From contig OX419756.1 in assembly GCA_948567375.1 (NCBI GenBank), positions 36,744,552 to 36,808,551 of the forward strand: a stretch of 64,000 nt of DNA. Direction: 5' to 3'. This DNA comes from Lunularia cruciata. Lineage: Eukaryota > Streptophyta > Marchantiopsida > Lunulariales > Lunulariaceae. The notes under the pieces are model-generated. The model ran no database searches. It had not been told where the DNA came from and saw nothing but the letters and a program-made list of their open reading frames with translations. Positions 1-9,148 of the stretch are shown in pieces. The stretch's first letter is position 1, and each line of letters starts with the position of its first letter. The position numbers were made by a program, and so were the translations under genes.

Positions 1-455
1 ACCCAATATTGCATCCTTTAATTCTACCCATGTCAAAATTGGTGCAACAATCTGTAGTTTAGCTCGCTCCACTTGGAATTGCCACCAAAGTTTTGCCACA
101 CCATCTTATTGGCTAGAGGCCAAGAGAATCTATTTCCATTCATCTTGAAGATTGGTGGCTTCAAAGTAATGTTTCGTATTGCCGCCATAGCTACTACTCT
201 ATCCCACTACTCCCAATTTATCTAATTAGCACATAGATGCAGCACGTCCACTGTTCTCTATAACTTACAACCGAAAGTATCAAGGATTCCTCAAACACAG
301 TGATCATATGAAGAAAATCCTACCCAAAGCACAAGGTGATGAATTGTGTGAAATGATGCTTGGGTAATATCTGGATATGAAAATCCCAATGGTTTGGCGA
401 AAGTGGATTTAGTGGTCCATAAATATCATCTATCCCATTCTTGCTCTGATACCAA
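1..455 (-). mobile_element. Ty3 element A': 5' internal part, gag relic
   Basis: This is the start of the internal region of a minus-strand Ty3 LTR retrotransposon that continues left of the window. It aligns by eye over most of its length with element A at about 36840-37485: the same primer-site region, the same untranslated leader and the start of gag, including a stretch matching gag codons near 36900-37010. Relative to A it lacks about 130 bp inside gag (near base 172), so it is internally deleted. No frame stays open. The outer LTR follows at 456-980. The assignment rests on similarity within the window plus the plant-type primer site. It is a relic with no coding capacity. Confidence 0.75.
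443..454 (-). other. Primer binding site of A' (initiator-Met tRNA)
   Basis: Read on the minus strand the site is TGGTATCAGAGC, complementary to the 3' end of plant initiator methionine tRNA, the usual primer of Ty3 and Ty1 elements in plants. It sits one base inside the LTR end (ACA at 458-456), which fixes both the LTR boundary and the element's orientation. Confidence 0.9.
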
Positions 456-980
456 TGTAAAAGACCAAGACTGAGGAGAGAAATAGGAGAATGGAAACTC
501 ACATTGGGATACTTGAATGAGTGAAAACTCCAAATGCCTAGCATGAACTTTGACTTTGGTATTTACAGGTAGTATACAAAGCTCTTGAGAAGCTTCTCAA
601 GAAGCTTCCTTGAGCCACTTTCTTAGAGTGCAAACCAAGTTAACTAGGAAGCTTCTCAAGAAGCTTTGTTCTAGAAGCAGCCTACTTGGCATGCAAGCTA
701 AGCTAGTTAGAAGCTTCTAGAAACTTCCTTCTAGAAGTTACCTGCTTGGAGCGCAAGTTAACTAGTTGGGAAGCTTCCCAAGAAGCTTCCTAAATACTTC
801 TAGAATATTCTAGGCTAATTTGGCTTATTATCTACTTTTTTAACTTTACTAACTATGTTGCTAAACTCCATATTGTTACAAGAAGCTTCCTAGATGCTTC
901 TAGGATATTCTAGGCTAATTTGGCTTATTCTCTACTTTGTTAGCCTTACTAACTATGTCACTTAACTTCATATAGTTACA
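456..980 (-). repeat. LTR of A' with a terminal 100-bp tandem duplication
   Basis: The LTR belongs to the same family as 37486-37896 (minus) and 9149-9491 (plus). On the minus strand it should begin TGTAACAATA and end ...TTTTACA. It is about 525 bp, longer than its relatives, because the first 100 bp of the LTR occur twice: 781-880 and 881-980 are close copies, each ending (plus strand) in TTACA. The U3 part is rich in GAAGCTTC-type inverted repeats; 710-727 is a perfect four-unit heat-shock element (GAA, TTC, GAA, TTC spaced by two bases), with TTC/GAA again at 729-736. The LTR abuts element D at 981. Confidence 0.8.
710..736. promoter_or_regulatory. Heat-shock element cluster in the A' LTR
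   Basis: GAA starts at 710, TTC at 715, GAA at 720 and TTC at 725, all spaced by two bases, the canonical nGAAnnTTCn array bound by heat-shock factor trimers. A further TTC (729) and GAA (734) follow. Similar arrays lie in the related LTRs at 9281-9307 and 37611-37810. That they confer heat response is inference. Confidence 0.55.
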
Positions 981-1209
981 ACAACTATGGGAGAAGAGAG
1001 AGGTGGATCAGAATGTGAGGAGAGGGCCTAGGAATTGCAGAAGTTATCGTTATAGAGGAGGCCAACCAACCAACAATTTCAATGAGAGAAATTGATTTGG
1101 TTGTAGAGGAAGAGGCTATATCTAAAGGAATTGCCCAAATTCCACTTACCATGGAAGAAGGGGCTGTGAGAGAGCCAATAGAGGGAAAGAGGGAGGTAGT
1201 GAAACCCAA

Positions 1210-2007
1210 GTGGCTCCTAATCTAAACAAAGGTCAGGGGATAACATCTATAGATGTAGTTGAGAGCAAGTATGAGAAGGGAGAGTGCTCAAACTCCAAGA
1301 GTCTTAATTTGGAGCTTTTGGCACAAGAGAAGAAGAGAGCTCATTTTATAGAGGATGTGCTCTCTTCTCAAGGATTTGCTCTTAGCCAAGATACTCCTAT
1401 GCCTACTAGGAGCACTTGCACAAGCACTTCAACACCATCAACAACAAAGACTCCAAGGAAGAAGTTGGGGATGGAAGACTTCTTGATCTCAAAGCAACAA
1501 TGGAACCACAATGTCTTGGAAGATGTTGATAGTCAAAAGGTTAACATCACAATGGGCCAATTGATTGCTTTGAATCCTACTTTGAGAAAGAAGCTTAGAG
1601 GTGGTTTGAGTTCTACAAGGAGCAAGAGGAAGAAGAAGGCAAAAGTTCTAATATCAATGGGGGTGGTGGATGGCAAACCAGCACTATGGGAGGCTTGTGA
1701 ATATGCTTCCAAGATTGATGTGAGAGTAAATGGTCACAACATCAAGGATGCATGGGTTGATGGAAGATCAACAGTGAATGCCATGTTAGAAAGGTTGATG
1801 AAGAAGTTGGGTATGATACCCTCAAGACCTTTAATATTTTTGGTGAGCATGGCAAACAAGCAACAAGTTATACTAGTAGGGGTGATGGATAAAGTGGTAG
1901 TTTTAGTTATGGGGTTCAAAATCTCATGACTTTCCAAGTCTTGAAGGATTCAAGCTTTGACTTACTTCTTGGGAGACCATGGTTGAGAGCAACACACACA
2001 ACTGATT
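1210..2007 (+). pseudogene. D gag C-terminus and aspartic protease region
   Basis: The 239-residue open frame from 1210 ends at 1929; protease-like sequence continues in another frame to about 2007. The first half is low-complexity and charged, as in the linker between the gag zinc knuckle and protease. The protease active-site region reads AWVDGRSTVNAM, matching the plant Ty3 pattern in which an Asp-Gly and a Ser/Thr-x-Val-Asn box precede a Met, followed by LMKKLG. A flap-like GVMDKVVVL stretch follows. After a frameshift near 1925 the sequence gives FDLLLGRPWL-like residues, typical of the end of this protease. The frameshift and upstream breaks make it a pseudogene. Confidence 0.7.
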
Positions 2008-2024
2008 GATGACACAAAGGGTAC

Positions 2025-2856
2025 TTGAGGATTGGGCCATCAAACCATAGAGTCACAGTTCTTGTGACTAACACCACCAACACTTCACATTCAGATACAC
2101 CATCTTCTGATTATTGGGAATTAGATTCTGAAGAAGGCGCTTCAGGTGTGGGCACAAGCATGGACAAGGATGAATCCAAATCAGATTCAGATGTGTATTC
2201 CTTGTGTGCTATGGATTTTGCACCTAAGCTAGAGGTTTTGAAGGACCCAGATAAATCACCATTGACACTTGAGGAGGTAGAGAGAAGGTTAGCTACCCTC
2301 AAGTATGGCCCAAATGTTACCAAGGAGGAGAAGGTGAGATTTGAGGATATTCTCTACAAGTTCATCCATGTGTTTGCTTTCAGTTACAAGGATTTGAAGG
2401 AAGTCACCTTGGAGGAGCACAAGATAGAGGTGGAGTAACATGCAGGACCAATCCGCTAAAAGCAACGTTGCATCAGCTCACCAATATCTTTGGTTGTGAA
2501 GGAGGAGATAGATAAGCTCAAGGATGCTAGATTTGTCTTTGAGGTGGAGAATTTAGAATGGGTGTCTCTAATTGTGATTGTGAAGAAAAAGAATGGCAAG
2601 CTTCAAGTATGTGTGGATTACAAGAAGCTCAATGTTGTTACCAAGAAGGACTACTACACATTACCATCCATTTGATGAGATCTTGGAGGAGGTTATAGGT
2701 CATGAGAGGTATAATTTTGGAGATAGTTATAGTGGATATAACCAAATCAAGATTGCATCAGAGCATCAACAACTCACCACATTCACCACACCTTGGGGAA
2801 CTTATGCTTTCAAGGTCATGCCTTTTGGGCTTTGCAACCATGAAGACTTCCACTAG
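2025..2856 (+). pseudogene. D reverse transcriptase, N-terminal fragment
   Basis: Three overlapping frames carry the protease-RT linker (2025-2438) and the RT fingers and palm (2490-2675, then 2670-2856 after a frameshift). Visible RT landmarks are the KKKNGKLQVCVDYKKLN block, the YSGYNQI motif and the TPWGTYAFKVMPFGLCN block. The polymerase catalytic FLDD/YVDD box that should come about 40 residues later is absent because of the deletion. The fragment is about a quarter of a normal RT-RNase H region. It cannot be functional. Confidence 0.85.
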
Positions 2857-3301
2857 ATATTCTCCCTTTCAATTGGTATATGATATTGAGTCTACCCTAC
2901 CTATTCACTTTGATCTTTGTACCTTCCAAATCATTCATAAGAGATTGAAGAAAGCACAAGGAGGTAATGCAGAGAAGTCAAGGAAGGAACAACTAATGGA
3001 GTTGGAAGAAGCAAGAGCAATTGCTATGGTTCAAGTGGAGCAAACCCAAAGGAAACAAAAGGAGAGCTATGACAAGAGACAATGCAAGAAGAAGGTGAAG
3101 CCTTTCAAAGAAGGTGATTGGGTAATGTTGTTTGATTCCATTCAATTCAAGAGAGTGCAAAAGAAGTTTTTGCCTAAGTACTTTGGACCTTTCATAGTAG
3201 AGAAGGTGTGGGGCAATTACACCTATGATCTCAAGGAGTTGGGAGGAAGATACTTTGATAGGATTAACCATGATAAGTTGAAGATGTACCATAGAAGGTA
3301 G
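2850..3301 (+). pseudogene. D integrase C-terminal fragment
   Basis: From about 2850 the frame that ends at 3301 encodes the C-terminal end of a Ty3 integrase: SPFQLVYDIESTLPI-like sequence (normally just after the catalytic core), a coiled region with ESYDKRQ, then the GPY/F-type module with FKEGDWVML and FGPFIVEKV, ending in a basic tail. The zinc-binding N-terminus and the DDE core are missing. The fragment runs to 48 bp before the 3' LTR, with a purine-rich tract between. Confidence 0.85.
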
Positions 3302-3349
3302 AGAGATCTTCACTTTGAGGACAAAGTGAAAACTTAGTCCGGAGGTAGA

Positions 3350-4041
3350 TGTAACACCTATTTGTGCATGTGTGTGGTATTGTGATATTAGCTTGGTATT
3401 ACAAGTACTTGAGAGATATTATTTATATAGAGATAAAGGATGATTCTACATTAGTCATGATTAGCTAAAGTTAGTCATAGCTAAGATAGAGGGGACCTTA
3501 CTTCAAAGGAAGTGGAAAAGATGAGCACCACTATTTTGGATTCTAGTGTGTTAACTTGGTATTATTCCTAGGTGTTCAGCTTTGAGGAAAGAGTTGAGAA
3601 CTCTTGGGCCCGCAAGTCTTTTTGTTTTGGATTTTTCTATAGTCCAAGGAAAGCCCATGTGAAGGAATCCTTGACTTAGTGGTTGGGTCAAGATAAGATC
3701 ATATGCTTAGTGGAATATGCATATGTGGATGGATATTTGTTTATACTCTTTGATTTTACTTGGCTTTTAGCCTTAGTAACTTGAGTTACTCCAGTAATTA
3801 GTAACTTTGGTGCATAACTATTTCACAAGTATATAAACAAGGGGTGAAGAAGTACTTATAATCCTTTCATTTGCAACTATCTCTCTCTCATTGAGTTCTC
3901 TAATGAGCAACGTCTTGAGTATTGAAGTGTTAGCCTTGGAGGAGTATGATGGAGTTGGGGTTCTTTGCTTTCTTAGTCCATGGTGCGCTACCATAATAGC
4001 CACCAAAGGTTCATCCTGAGTGAGAGACATGCCAGCTCACA
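3350..4041 (+). repeat. 3' LTR of element D
   Basis: The LTR begins TGTAACACCT just after a purine-rich tract (TCCGGAGGTAGA) and is about 692 bp. Its right end is taken as CTCACA at 4036-4041, where similarity to the second copy at 15751-16663 stops and integrase sequence of element C starts. A TATA box (GTATATAAAC) lies at 3829-3838. The next bases, ATATG at 4042-4046, would be the target duplication, but the left end of D is outside the window so this cannot be tested. Confidence 0.85.
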
Positions 4042-4309
4042 ATATGCCTTCAAAAAGCCCATGATTGACCAATAATTGGGCACATGGGTGTGGATAAGAC
4101 CTTGGGTACCATCCGACTCCAATGGTGGTGGCCCAACATGACACAAGATGTTTGAGAGTTTGTCCGATCGTGTGAGAGCTACCAACATAACAAGGCCAGC
4201 AACCAGAAGCCGAGTGGACTCCTTCAACTACTCTCCATTTCATCCACTCGATGGGAACATGTGAGCTTAGATCTCATCACATCCTTGCCCTAGAGAAAGC
4301 AAGGACATA
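4042..4309 (+). pseudogene. Element C integrase, N-terminal part
   Basis: The plus strand encodes the zinc-binding and linker region of a chromovirus-type Ty3 integrase: a GHMGVDKTLGTIR segment, WWWPNM, then a partly lost Cys pair before NKASNQKPSGLLQ, and WEHVSLDLITSLP, which contains the first catalytic Asp. At least three in-frame stops are present. The sequence is cut at 4310 by TG-CA copy 1 and its continuation starts at 8092, so the two pieces were one gene before insertion. The left side abuts the LTR of D, so D probably inserted here too. Confidence 0.85.
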
Positions 4310-4695
4310 TGTGGTGCCCACATTTTTTGTTTTTTTCCAAAATAAAGGAGAAGAAGTGTATAGAGAAGTCGGATTGCGCCTATATGGCCGAAGAAGATGA
4401 AGAAAATTGTCTTCAGGGTGAAACCCGAAGTAAAGTGACTTCGGGTCATAAGGCGAAGTACTCTGAAATGCCGTGTCAGCATACAATACGAAGTAAATTG
4501 TCTTCGGCTCAAGGGGAGCTCAACCCAAGGCAAATACAGTCTAACAACCTTTTGTCGGGGCGAGAAATTCAAGAAGGGGCCGTTTCAAAATTGGCAGCTC
4601 ATACGTGCGAAGGTGGGGTGACAGTGACAGGTGCATGCCGGAGGTGTGATTTCTCGGTAGAAACTCGAAGTGACGGAAGACAAAGAAGTGCGACT

Positions 4696-4705
4696 CTATA
4701 AAAAT
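4696..4705 (+). promoter_or_regulatory. TATA box of TG-CA copy 1
   Basis: CTATAAAAAT follows GCGACT about 390 bp inside the element. The block is conserved in copy 3 (about 21950-21960) and, inverted, in copy 2 (about 13935-13945), just ahead of the shared ORF start. Initiation roughly 30 bp downstream would fall at or just after the first ATG (4724), so translation may begin at the conserved internal Met codon at 4861. Confidence 0.6.
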
Positions 4706-4723
4706 CAAAACTGCAACAACAAA

Positions 4724-7297
4724 ATGTCAAGCAATTTCCCTTCGCCGTTGAGGAGTCGTCTTGCAGGTGATCGGGGAAAGGGAAATAGAGTTGGACTCGT
4801 GTTAGTGCATAAGGGAGAAGTCGAGAGAGAGAAATCGAGAGACCGAAAGAAAGCAGAAGAGATGGGAGGAGGGAAGAAGAACTCCGAATTTGTAGTGAGA
4901 AATCATGCAATTCGGAGATTAGATATAGTAGCAAGGATCGAAGTCTTGAGCCGACTTTGGATCACTTTTCTGGCATGGAACTGGAACGTAAGTTTTCCAA
5001 GATTCATGACAGAAATCATCGAGATTAAATGTCTTGATGGTCCCGAGGAAGAAGGGAAGAGAGGAAATCCGGCTCACTGGACAGAGTCGGATTGGAGACT
5101 CGTACTCGAGAAGGAGGCATGCTCGGAGCAGGGAGTCACATTCTTGGAGAAAGGAAAGATAGCCCAAGAAACGCAGGAGGTGAGAGATGCCTTCTCGTCG
5201 AAGAGGACGAAGAATGGGTATAAAGTTGAGAGCTATAAAGACCCAGTGAGGAGAGGAATTGTGAGTGCACTAATGGCCCTCCTGAAGCAGGAGAGAACTA
5301 CCTATGTGATGAAACACCAAGCGGTGTTCTTTCACAAGTTATTTGCAGGAGAACCGATAAATTGGGCAAGGTGCTTTCACGGAAGAACGAGGCAGATGGT
5401 GTGGAATCTGCGGGATAAGTCGCCTCCACACTACATCATACCATTTGCAGCCCATTTTTACCTCGGGTTAAATCTGCTCAATCTAGCGGAGCGTAATCGA
5501 ATGGTGTCTCATTTCCATCCTGATTTGAGAAGAGAAGTTGATGCGGAGGAGCAGCAATACATTCTCCAAATCCGGAGCACGGACGATTACTACGCAAAGA
5601 TAGGGAAGAACGTGGAGGTCATTGAAAGTACCCCGACGAAGAAGAGAACTCGACAAGCAGAAGCCAAAGAAAACAAGAAACCTCGGAAAATGCAGAAAAA
5701 TAACCCAAGGCAAGGAATGGTGGTGATTGAGTCAGAAGATGAAGACTCAGAAGGCAAAGCCGAGCTCAAGACGGAGGACTCGGACCGTGAGGAGGAACCT
5801 GAGCTGACATTGCAAAGTGGAGATACAAGCAGTGACAGTGAGGAAGGAGGAGAGATGACATCGGTACCAGCGGCTGAAGAATACAAAGAAGAAATGCAAG
5901 CCGAAGTAGAAACTGAAGACAATGCGGCATTGGAAGACAAAGTACTAGTGTGCAAGGAGAAGAAGATCGCAGTACAGCAAGGAATTCGCTCGAGATGTAA
6001 GGCGAAGTGTGAAGCGGGACTGAGTAAAGTGAAGGAAGAGGTAGAAGGAAGCTTGGGCAGTGAGGCATCGATTCCGATACAAAGACTCCAGAGAAGAAGG
6101 CGAGTATCGGGAGAACACGAGGAAAGAAGAGAGACCACTCCGCGGGAGGACAAAGTTGTCAGTAATGGAGTAGATTACCTGCAGATGGTAGTATGCCCGC
6201 TGTTGGTGAAGATGGAGAAGAAGAAGAAGGAGATGCAGTCTACTTGTCCAAAGGTAAAGACTATGTTGCAGGTCTTATCAAGATTGGAAGAAGAAAACTC
6301 GGAGTTGAAAAAGAGTATAACCCAAGGAAAGGAAGAGAGAGAAGTACTGCAAGCGGAAGCAATTGAGAGGAGTCAGGTAATCAAAGACCTGAAGAGAGAA
6401 GTGAGTTATCGAGAAGATCTTGCGAGGAAGAGTGACATCGCAAGGGAGAGACAGGTAGCGGAGCATGAAATCTTGAAGCAGCAGTTTGCTGATTCAAGAG
6501 TCGAACTCATCCATGCTATGGCGGGGGTAGCATCGAAGGATCAAGAGCTCGATCGAGTGATAGAGAGTATGGAGGAGAAGAAGCAACTCTGGCAGCAAGA
6601 GTTGGCTGCAAGATATAGAGAAGAAGAGAGATTACGAGACTTACTTCGTAATCAGGAAGAGAAGGTTGCACAGAAGGAGAAAGAGAAGGAAGCAGTGAAG
6701 GTCAAATTCAAAGAAGAATTGGCAATGTACAGAGAAGAATGGCTCGCCGATCAGGAACGCGAACGCAAGACAAGATTGGAGCCATTGAAGGAAGTTGTCC
6801 TTAGAGTAAACGTGATGTTGAGTACAGAGGCCAGCGTTCGAATTGAGGAGACGAGATTGCACGAGTTAAAACTGTTGGTGCAGGAAACGAGGCAAAGACA
6901 AGCGAAAGATACAGATTTGAATGCCTTGTTGATTAAATTGAGAACTTGTGTAGATAGGAAGATCTTAGAAGTAGAAGACAATATCGCGATTAGATTAGAC
7001 TTAGTGAGAATAGAGTTAGAAAAGCTTCGATAGGATGTTAAGGCAAAACCCAAAGTAGATAACATCGGGATCCAAATGTCTTCGGAGTTGCCCTCAGAGC
7101 CATTAGAGAAGAGTGGGTCGAAGGATGAGGAGTTAGATAGATTACCCACTAGCGCAATTTCAGATCAGGAAAGAGAATCGCTGGATTTGGTAGAAGATGT
7201 GGGAGATCTGAAACCCGAGGAAAATGTAGTAGGAAGTAAGATTACTTCGGGTTCAGGGTTGAAAGCCGAGGAAGAAGTAGACATCGGATCGGATTAG
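4724..7297 (+). pseudogene. TG-CA element ORF, copy 1 (one in-frame stop)
   Basis: The frame is open from 4670, with conserved ATGs at 4724 and 4861, to a TAG at 7031-7033, and then stays open to TAG at 7295-7297. Copies 2 and 3 read through this point, copy 3 having TGG AAA GAT where copy 1 has CGA TAG GAT, so the ancestral protein was about 857 residues and copy 1 differs by one nonsense change. Residues 46-300 form a globular domain with blocks such as WITFLAWNWN, KNGYKVESYKDP, HQAVFFHKLFAGEPINWAR and HFYLGLNLL. I recall similar blocks in the 'putative plant transposon protein' domain, but this is not certain. An acidic, Ser-rich segment follows, then about 350 residues of heptad-rich coiled coil. 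No catalytic motif is visible. It could be a gag-like or DNA-binding structural protein. Confidence 0.8.
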
Positions 7298-8091
7298 TAA
7301 CCAATTTGAGATTTGAAGGGGCAGATATGAAGAGGTGCATTGTCATTTCGGATCTACAGGTTAGAATAGTTGTTGTAGAAACGGTATAGTTGTTAGAACT
7401 ATCGATTGCTTCACTATTTAAGAGTGGTATTCGCAGGAAATTGTTGTTTAGTGCTCATTATTTCTGAGAATAGATAAAGCGAAGTGCTGTGAAGCAGTGC
7501 TCGTCACTTGAGCTTGATTCTGAGTATCAACTTTGTAATTGTGTTTGTGAATGTTTGGAGAAATTTGAAGTGCAAGTCAAAGTGCTTGTTGGATGTTGGA
7601 TTCCACAGCCTTGATCTTCATTCTGTGTGTTTGATCCTGAGTGAAGTGCAATTGAAGCAATGCCTTGACAGATCTGAGAGGAATTGTAGTGTTGGTAGTA
7701 TTCTGCATTTTGGAGTACAGTACGAAGTTGATGTGAAGCAATTTCAATCGAGGAAGTTGTGCCTTCAGTGGAGGGGTAGAACATAATTCTGAGGCAAAGT
7801 CGTTTTGCAGTGAAGTGCCGTTTTCAGGAGAGCCTGAATCATCACAATCAAGATTGTTTGGAAAGAATTTAAGGAGTTGTGATTAAGGAGTGTGAATTTG
7901 TGACAAGACTGCAAGTCAGTGCTTGTTACTCTCTTCTAGGTGTGGTTTCTACCTGAGAGACTAAAGAAGAACTCAAGAAGAACTGAAATTGTTACTTTGC
8001 TTCGTATTTGACCAATTCTGACTCGTATCTCTATGGGAACAAACTTTACTTACCCGATTACCGCAAAAGTGATATTTGCCGGGTTGTCACA
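7298..8091 (+). other. 3' non-coding tail of TG-CA copy 1
   Basis: The tail is about 790 bp with no retained frame among the copies. It is well conserved in copies 2 (10568-11360) and 3 (24560-25352). The last 120 bp, containing TACCCGATTACCGCAAAAGT and ending GGGTTGTCACA, are the best conserved and are also recognisable in the divergent relative at 40381 onward. Short open frames here (for example 7508-7786) differ between copies and are not coding. Confidence 0.6.
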
Positions 8092-8937
8092 ACATACAAC
8101 AATTGTGGTGTTTATGGAGAAGCTCAATAAACAAATCTACTTGGCACCAACCTTTGATACCGTGGATGCTCCAACCCTAGCAAAAATTTACTTCAACAAT
8201 GTCTTCAAGCATCACGGGATGCCATGGATGCTCATCTCCGACCGTGATCCTTGATTCACTAGGAAGTTTTGGCAAGCACTCTTCCAAATACTCGACACCA
8301 AGCTTTCTTTGTCCATGGCCTATCATCCTCAAACTGATGGACAAACCAAACGTGCAAATCATACCTTGGAGGATATGATGCGTGCCTTTGTCAATGTCCA
8401 CTATACCAATTGGGATGAATGTCTTGCAACTTTAGAATTTTCCTACAATAATTCCAAACAAGTAAGCATAGGATTTTCTCCTTTCTTTCTCAATTTTGGC
8501 CAAGATCCGCTTGTTCTAGATTCTCTTCTTACTCCTCCTCCATCTCAGGTCTCTCATACTTCAACCTCCTTGACCACCATATCCCAATCTCTCCAACAAG
8601 CCAAATCTCTCCTCCTTGTTGCTCAGAATTGTCAAAAAGAATATGCAAACCACCATCATTGTGATCTCACCTTTGAAGTTGGTGATAAAGTCATGTTATC
8701 CTCTAGTAACCTACCTCTCCCACTTGATACCAAAGTTTGTAAACTTACCCCTAATTGGATAGGACCCTTTGAGGTCACCTAAATCATCTCTCATGTTGCT
8801 TATCAACTTGCCTTACCTTATCATATGCGCATCTACCCTGTCTTTCACATTTCCAAGTTGAAACCCTTTGTTCCTAACCCATCTTCTTTTTCCTCTTGTG
8901 TCCAAACTTCTCCTCCTCCCATGCCTATCAATGATCA
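8092..8937 (+). pseudogene. Element C integrase, core and C-terminal part
   Basis: This continues the integrase cut at 4309. It holds the rest of the catalytic core (TTIVVFMEKLNKQ, then ISDRDP with the second catalytic Asp), the AYHPQTDGQTKRAN block, WDECLATLEFSYNNS, and the C-terminal GDKVMLSS and WIGPFEVT blocks. The third catalytic residue, Glu in the usual QTERAN, is Lys here, so even without the stop codons (after ISDRDP at 8252-8254 and at 8780) it could not cut or join DNA. HISKLKPF near 8850 matches the usual run-in to the chromodomain. Confidence 0.9.
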
Positions 8938-9108
8938 TGAGGAGTGCAAAGTTGATCTTATCCTTGCAAGTCGCCTCATTCAACAAGGACGCTAACAACA
9001 TACGGAGTACAAGGTCCTTTAAAACAAGTATCCCTTTCATGATGCCACATAGGAACCTCTTTCTCACCTCCAGAATACACGGATGGCCATCAAGGAGTTT
9101 GAAGCCTT
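8938..9108 (+). pseudogene. Chromodomain at the end of C integrase
   Basis: The frame reads ECKVDLILASRLIQQGR, HTEYKVL, HDAT-EPLSHLQN and AIKEFEAL, the order of a chromodomain: EVE-like start, TEYLVKW strand, ATWEP strand, then the C-terminal helix. Three stops interrupt it; one replaces the Trp of ATWEP (TGG to TAG). A C-terminal chromodomain places C among the chromoviruses, Ty3 elements whose integrase is guided to marked chromatin. Confidence 0.8.
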
Positions 9109-9132
9109 AATGGCAACAAGAATGTCACCAAC

Positions 9133-9148
9133 TAGTAGTGGGGGAATA
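9133..9148 (+). other. Polypurine tract of element C
   Basis: TAGTAGTGGGGGAATA directly precedes the LTR start and is the usual plus-strand primer position in a Ty3 element. Confidence 0.6.

Larger units (their letters stand above)
981..3349 (+). mobile_element. Ty3 element D: internally deleted gag-pol remnant
   Basis: This is the plus-strand internal region of a Ty3 retrotransposon whose 3' LTR is 3350-4041. In order it holds a broken CCHC knuckle near 1095-1140, an aspartic protease region, the start of reverse transcriptase, and the C-terminal tail of integrase. RNase H and most of integrase are missing: the reading jumps near 2846 from the RT motif around MPFGLCN to integrase sequence around SPFQLVYD. 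A purine-rich tract precedes the LTR. The 5' part ends at 981 against the A' LTR, which suggests that A' inserted into D. Several stops and frameshifts show it is dead. Confidence 0.85.
4310..8091 (+). mobile_element. TG-CA element copy 1 (3782 bp, 5-bp target duplication ACATA)
   Basis: The unit begins TGTGGTGCCCACA and ends GGGTTGTCACA. It is flanked by ACATA at 4305-4309 and 8092-8096, and removing the unit with one ACATA restores contiguous integrase sequence of element C. Inside are about 390 bp of leader with a TATA box, one long ORF (4724-7297) and about 790 bp of non-coding tail. The first and last several hundred bases are not similar to each other, so it has no LTRs of its own; only the outer TGTG.../...CACA bases are inverted. 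No reverse transcriptase, integrase or transposase motif was seen. It is the least decayed of the three copies. Confidence 0.9.

Noticed and set aside
3818-4030. Short minus-strand frames shared by 3818-4030 and 16440-16625
   Set aside because: They are copies of the same LTR region and coincide with its U3/R end; there is no sign of coding conservation.
5590-6153. Long Ser-rich minus-strand frames opposite the TG-CA ORF (also in copies 2 and 3)
   Set aside because: They are the antisense of a Glu/Lys/Arg-rich coiled coil, which naturally leaves an open Ser/Leu-rich frame on the other strand.
4310-8091. Helitron, CACTA or Mutator identity for the TG-CA unit
   Set aside because: The ends are TG...CA with 5-bp duplications. 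Helitrons make no duplication and end in CTRR, CACTA elements duplicate 3 bp, and Mutator-type elements 8-10 bp with long inverted ends.
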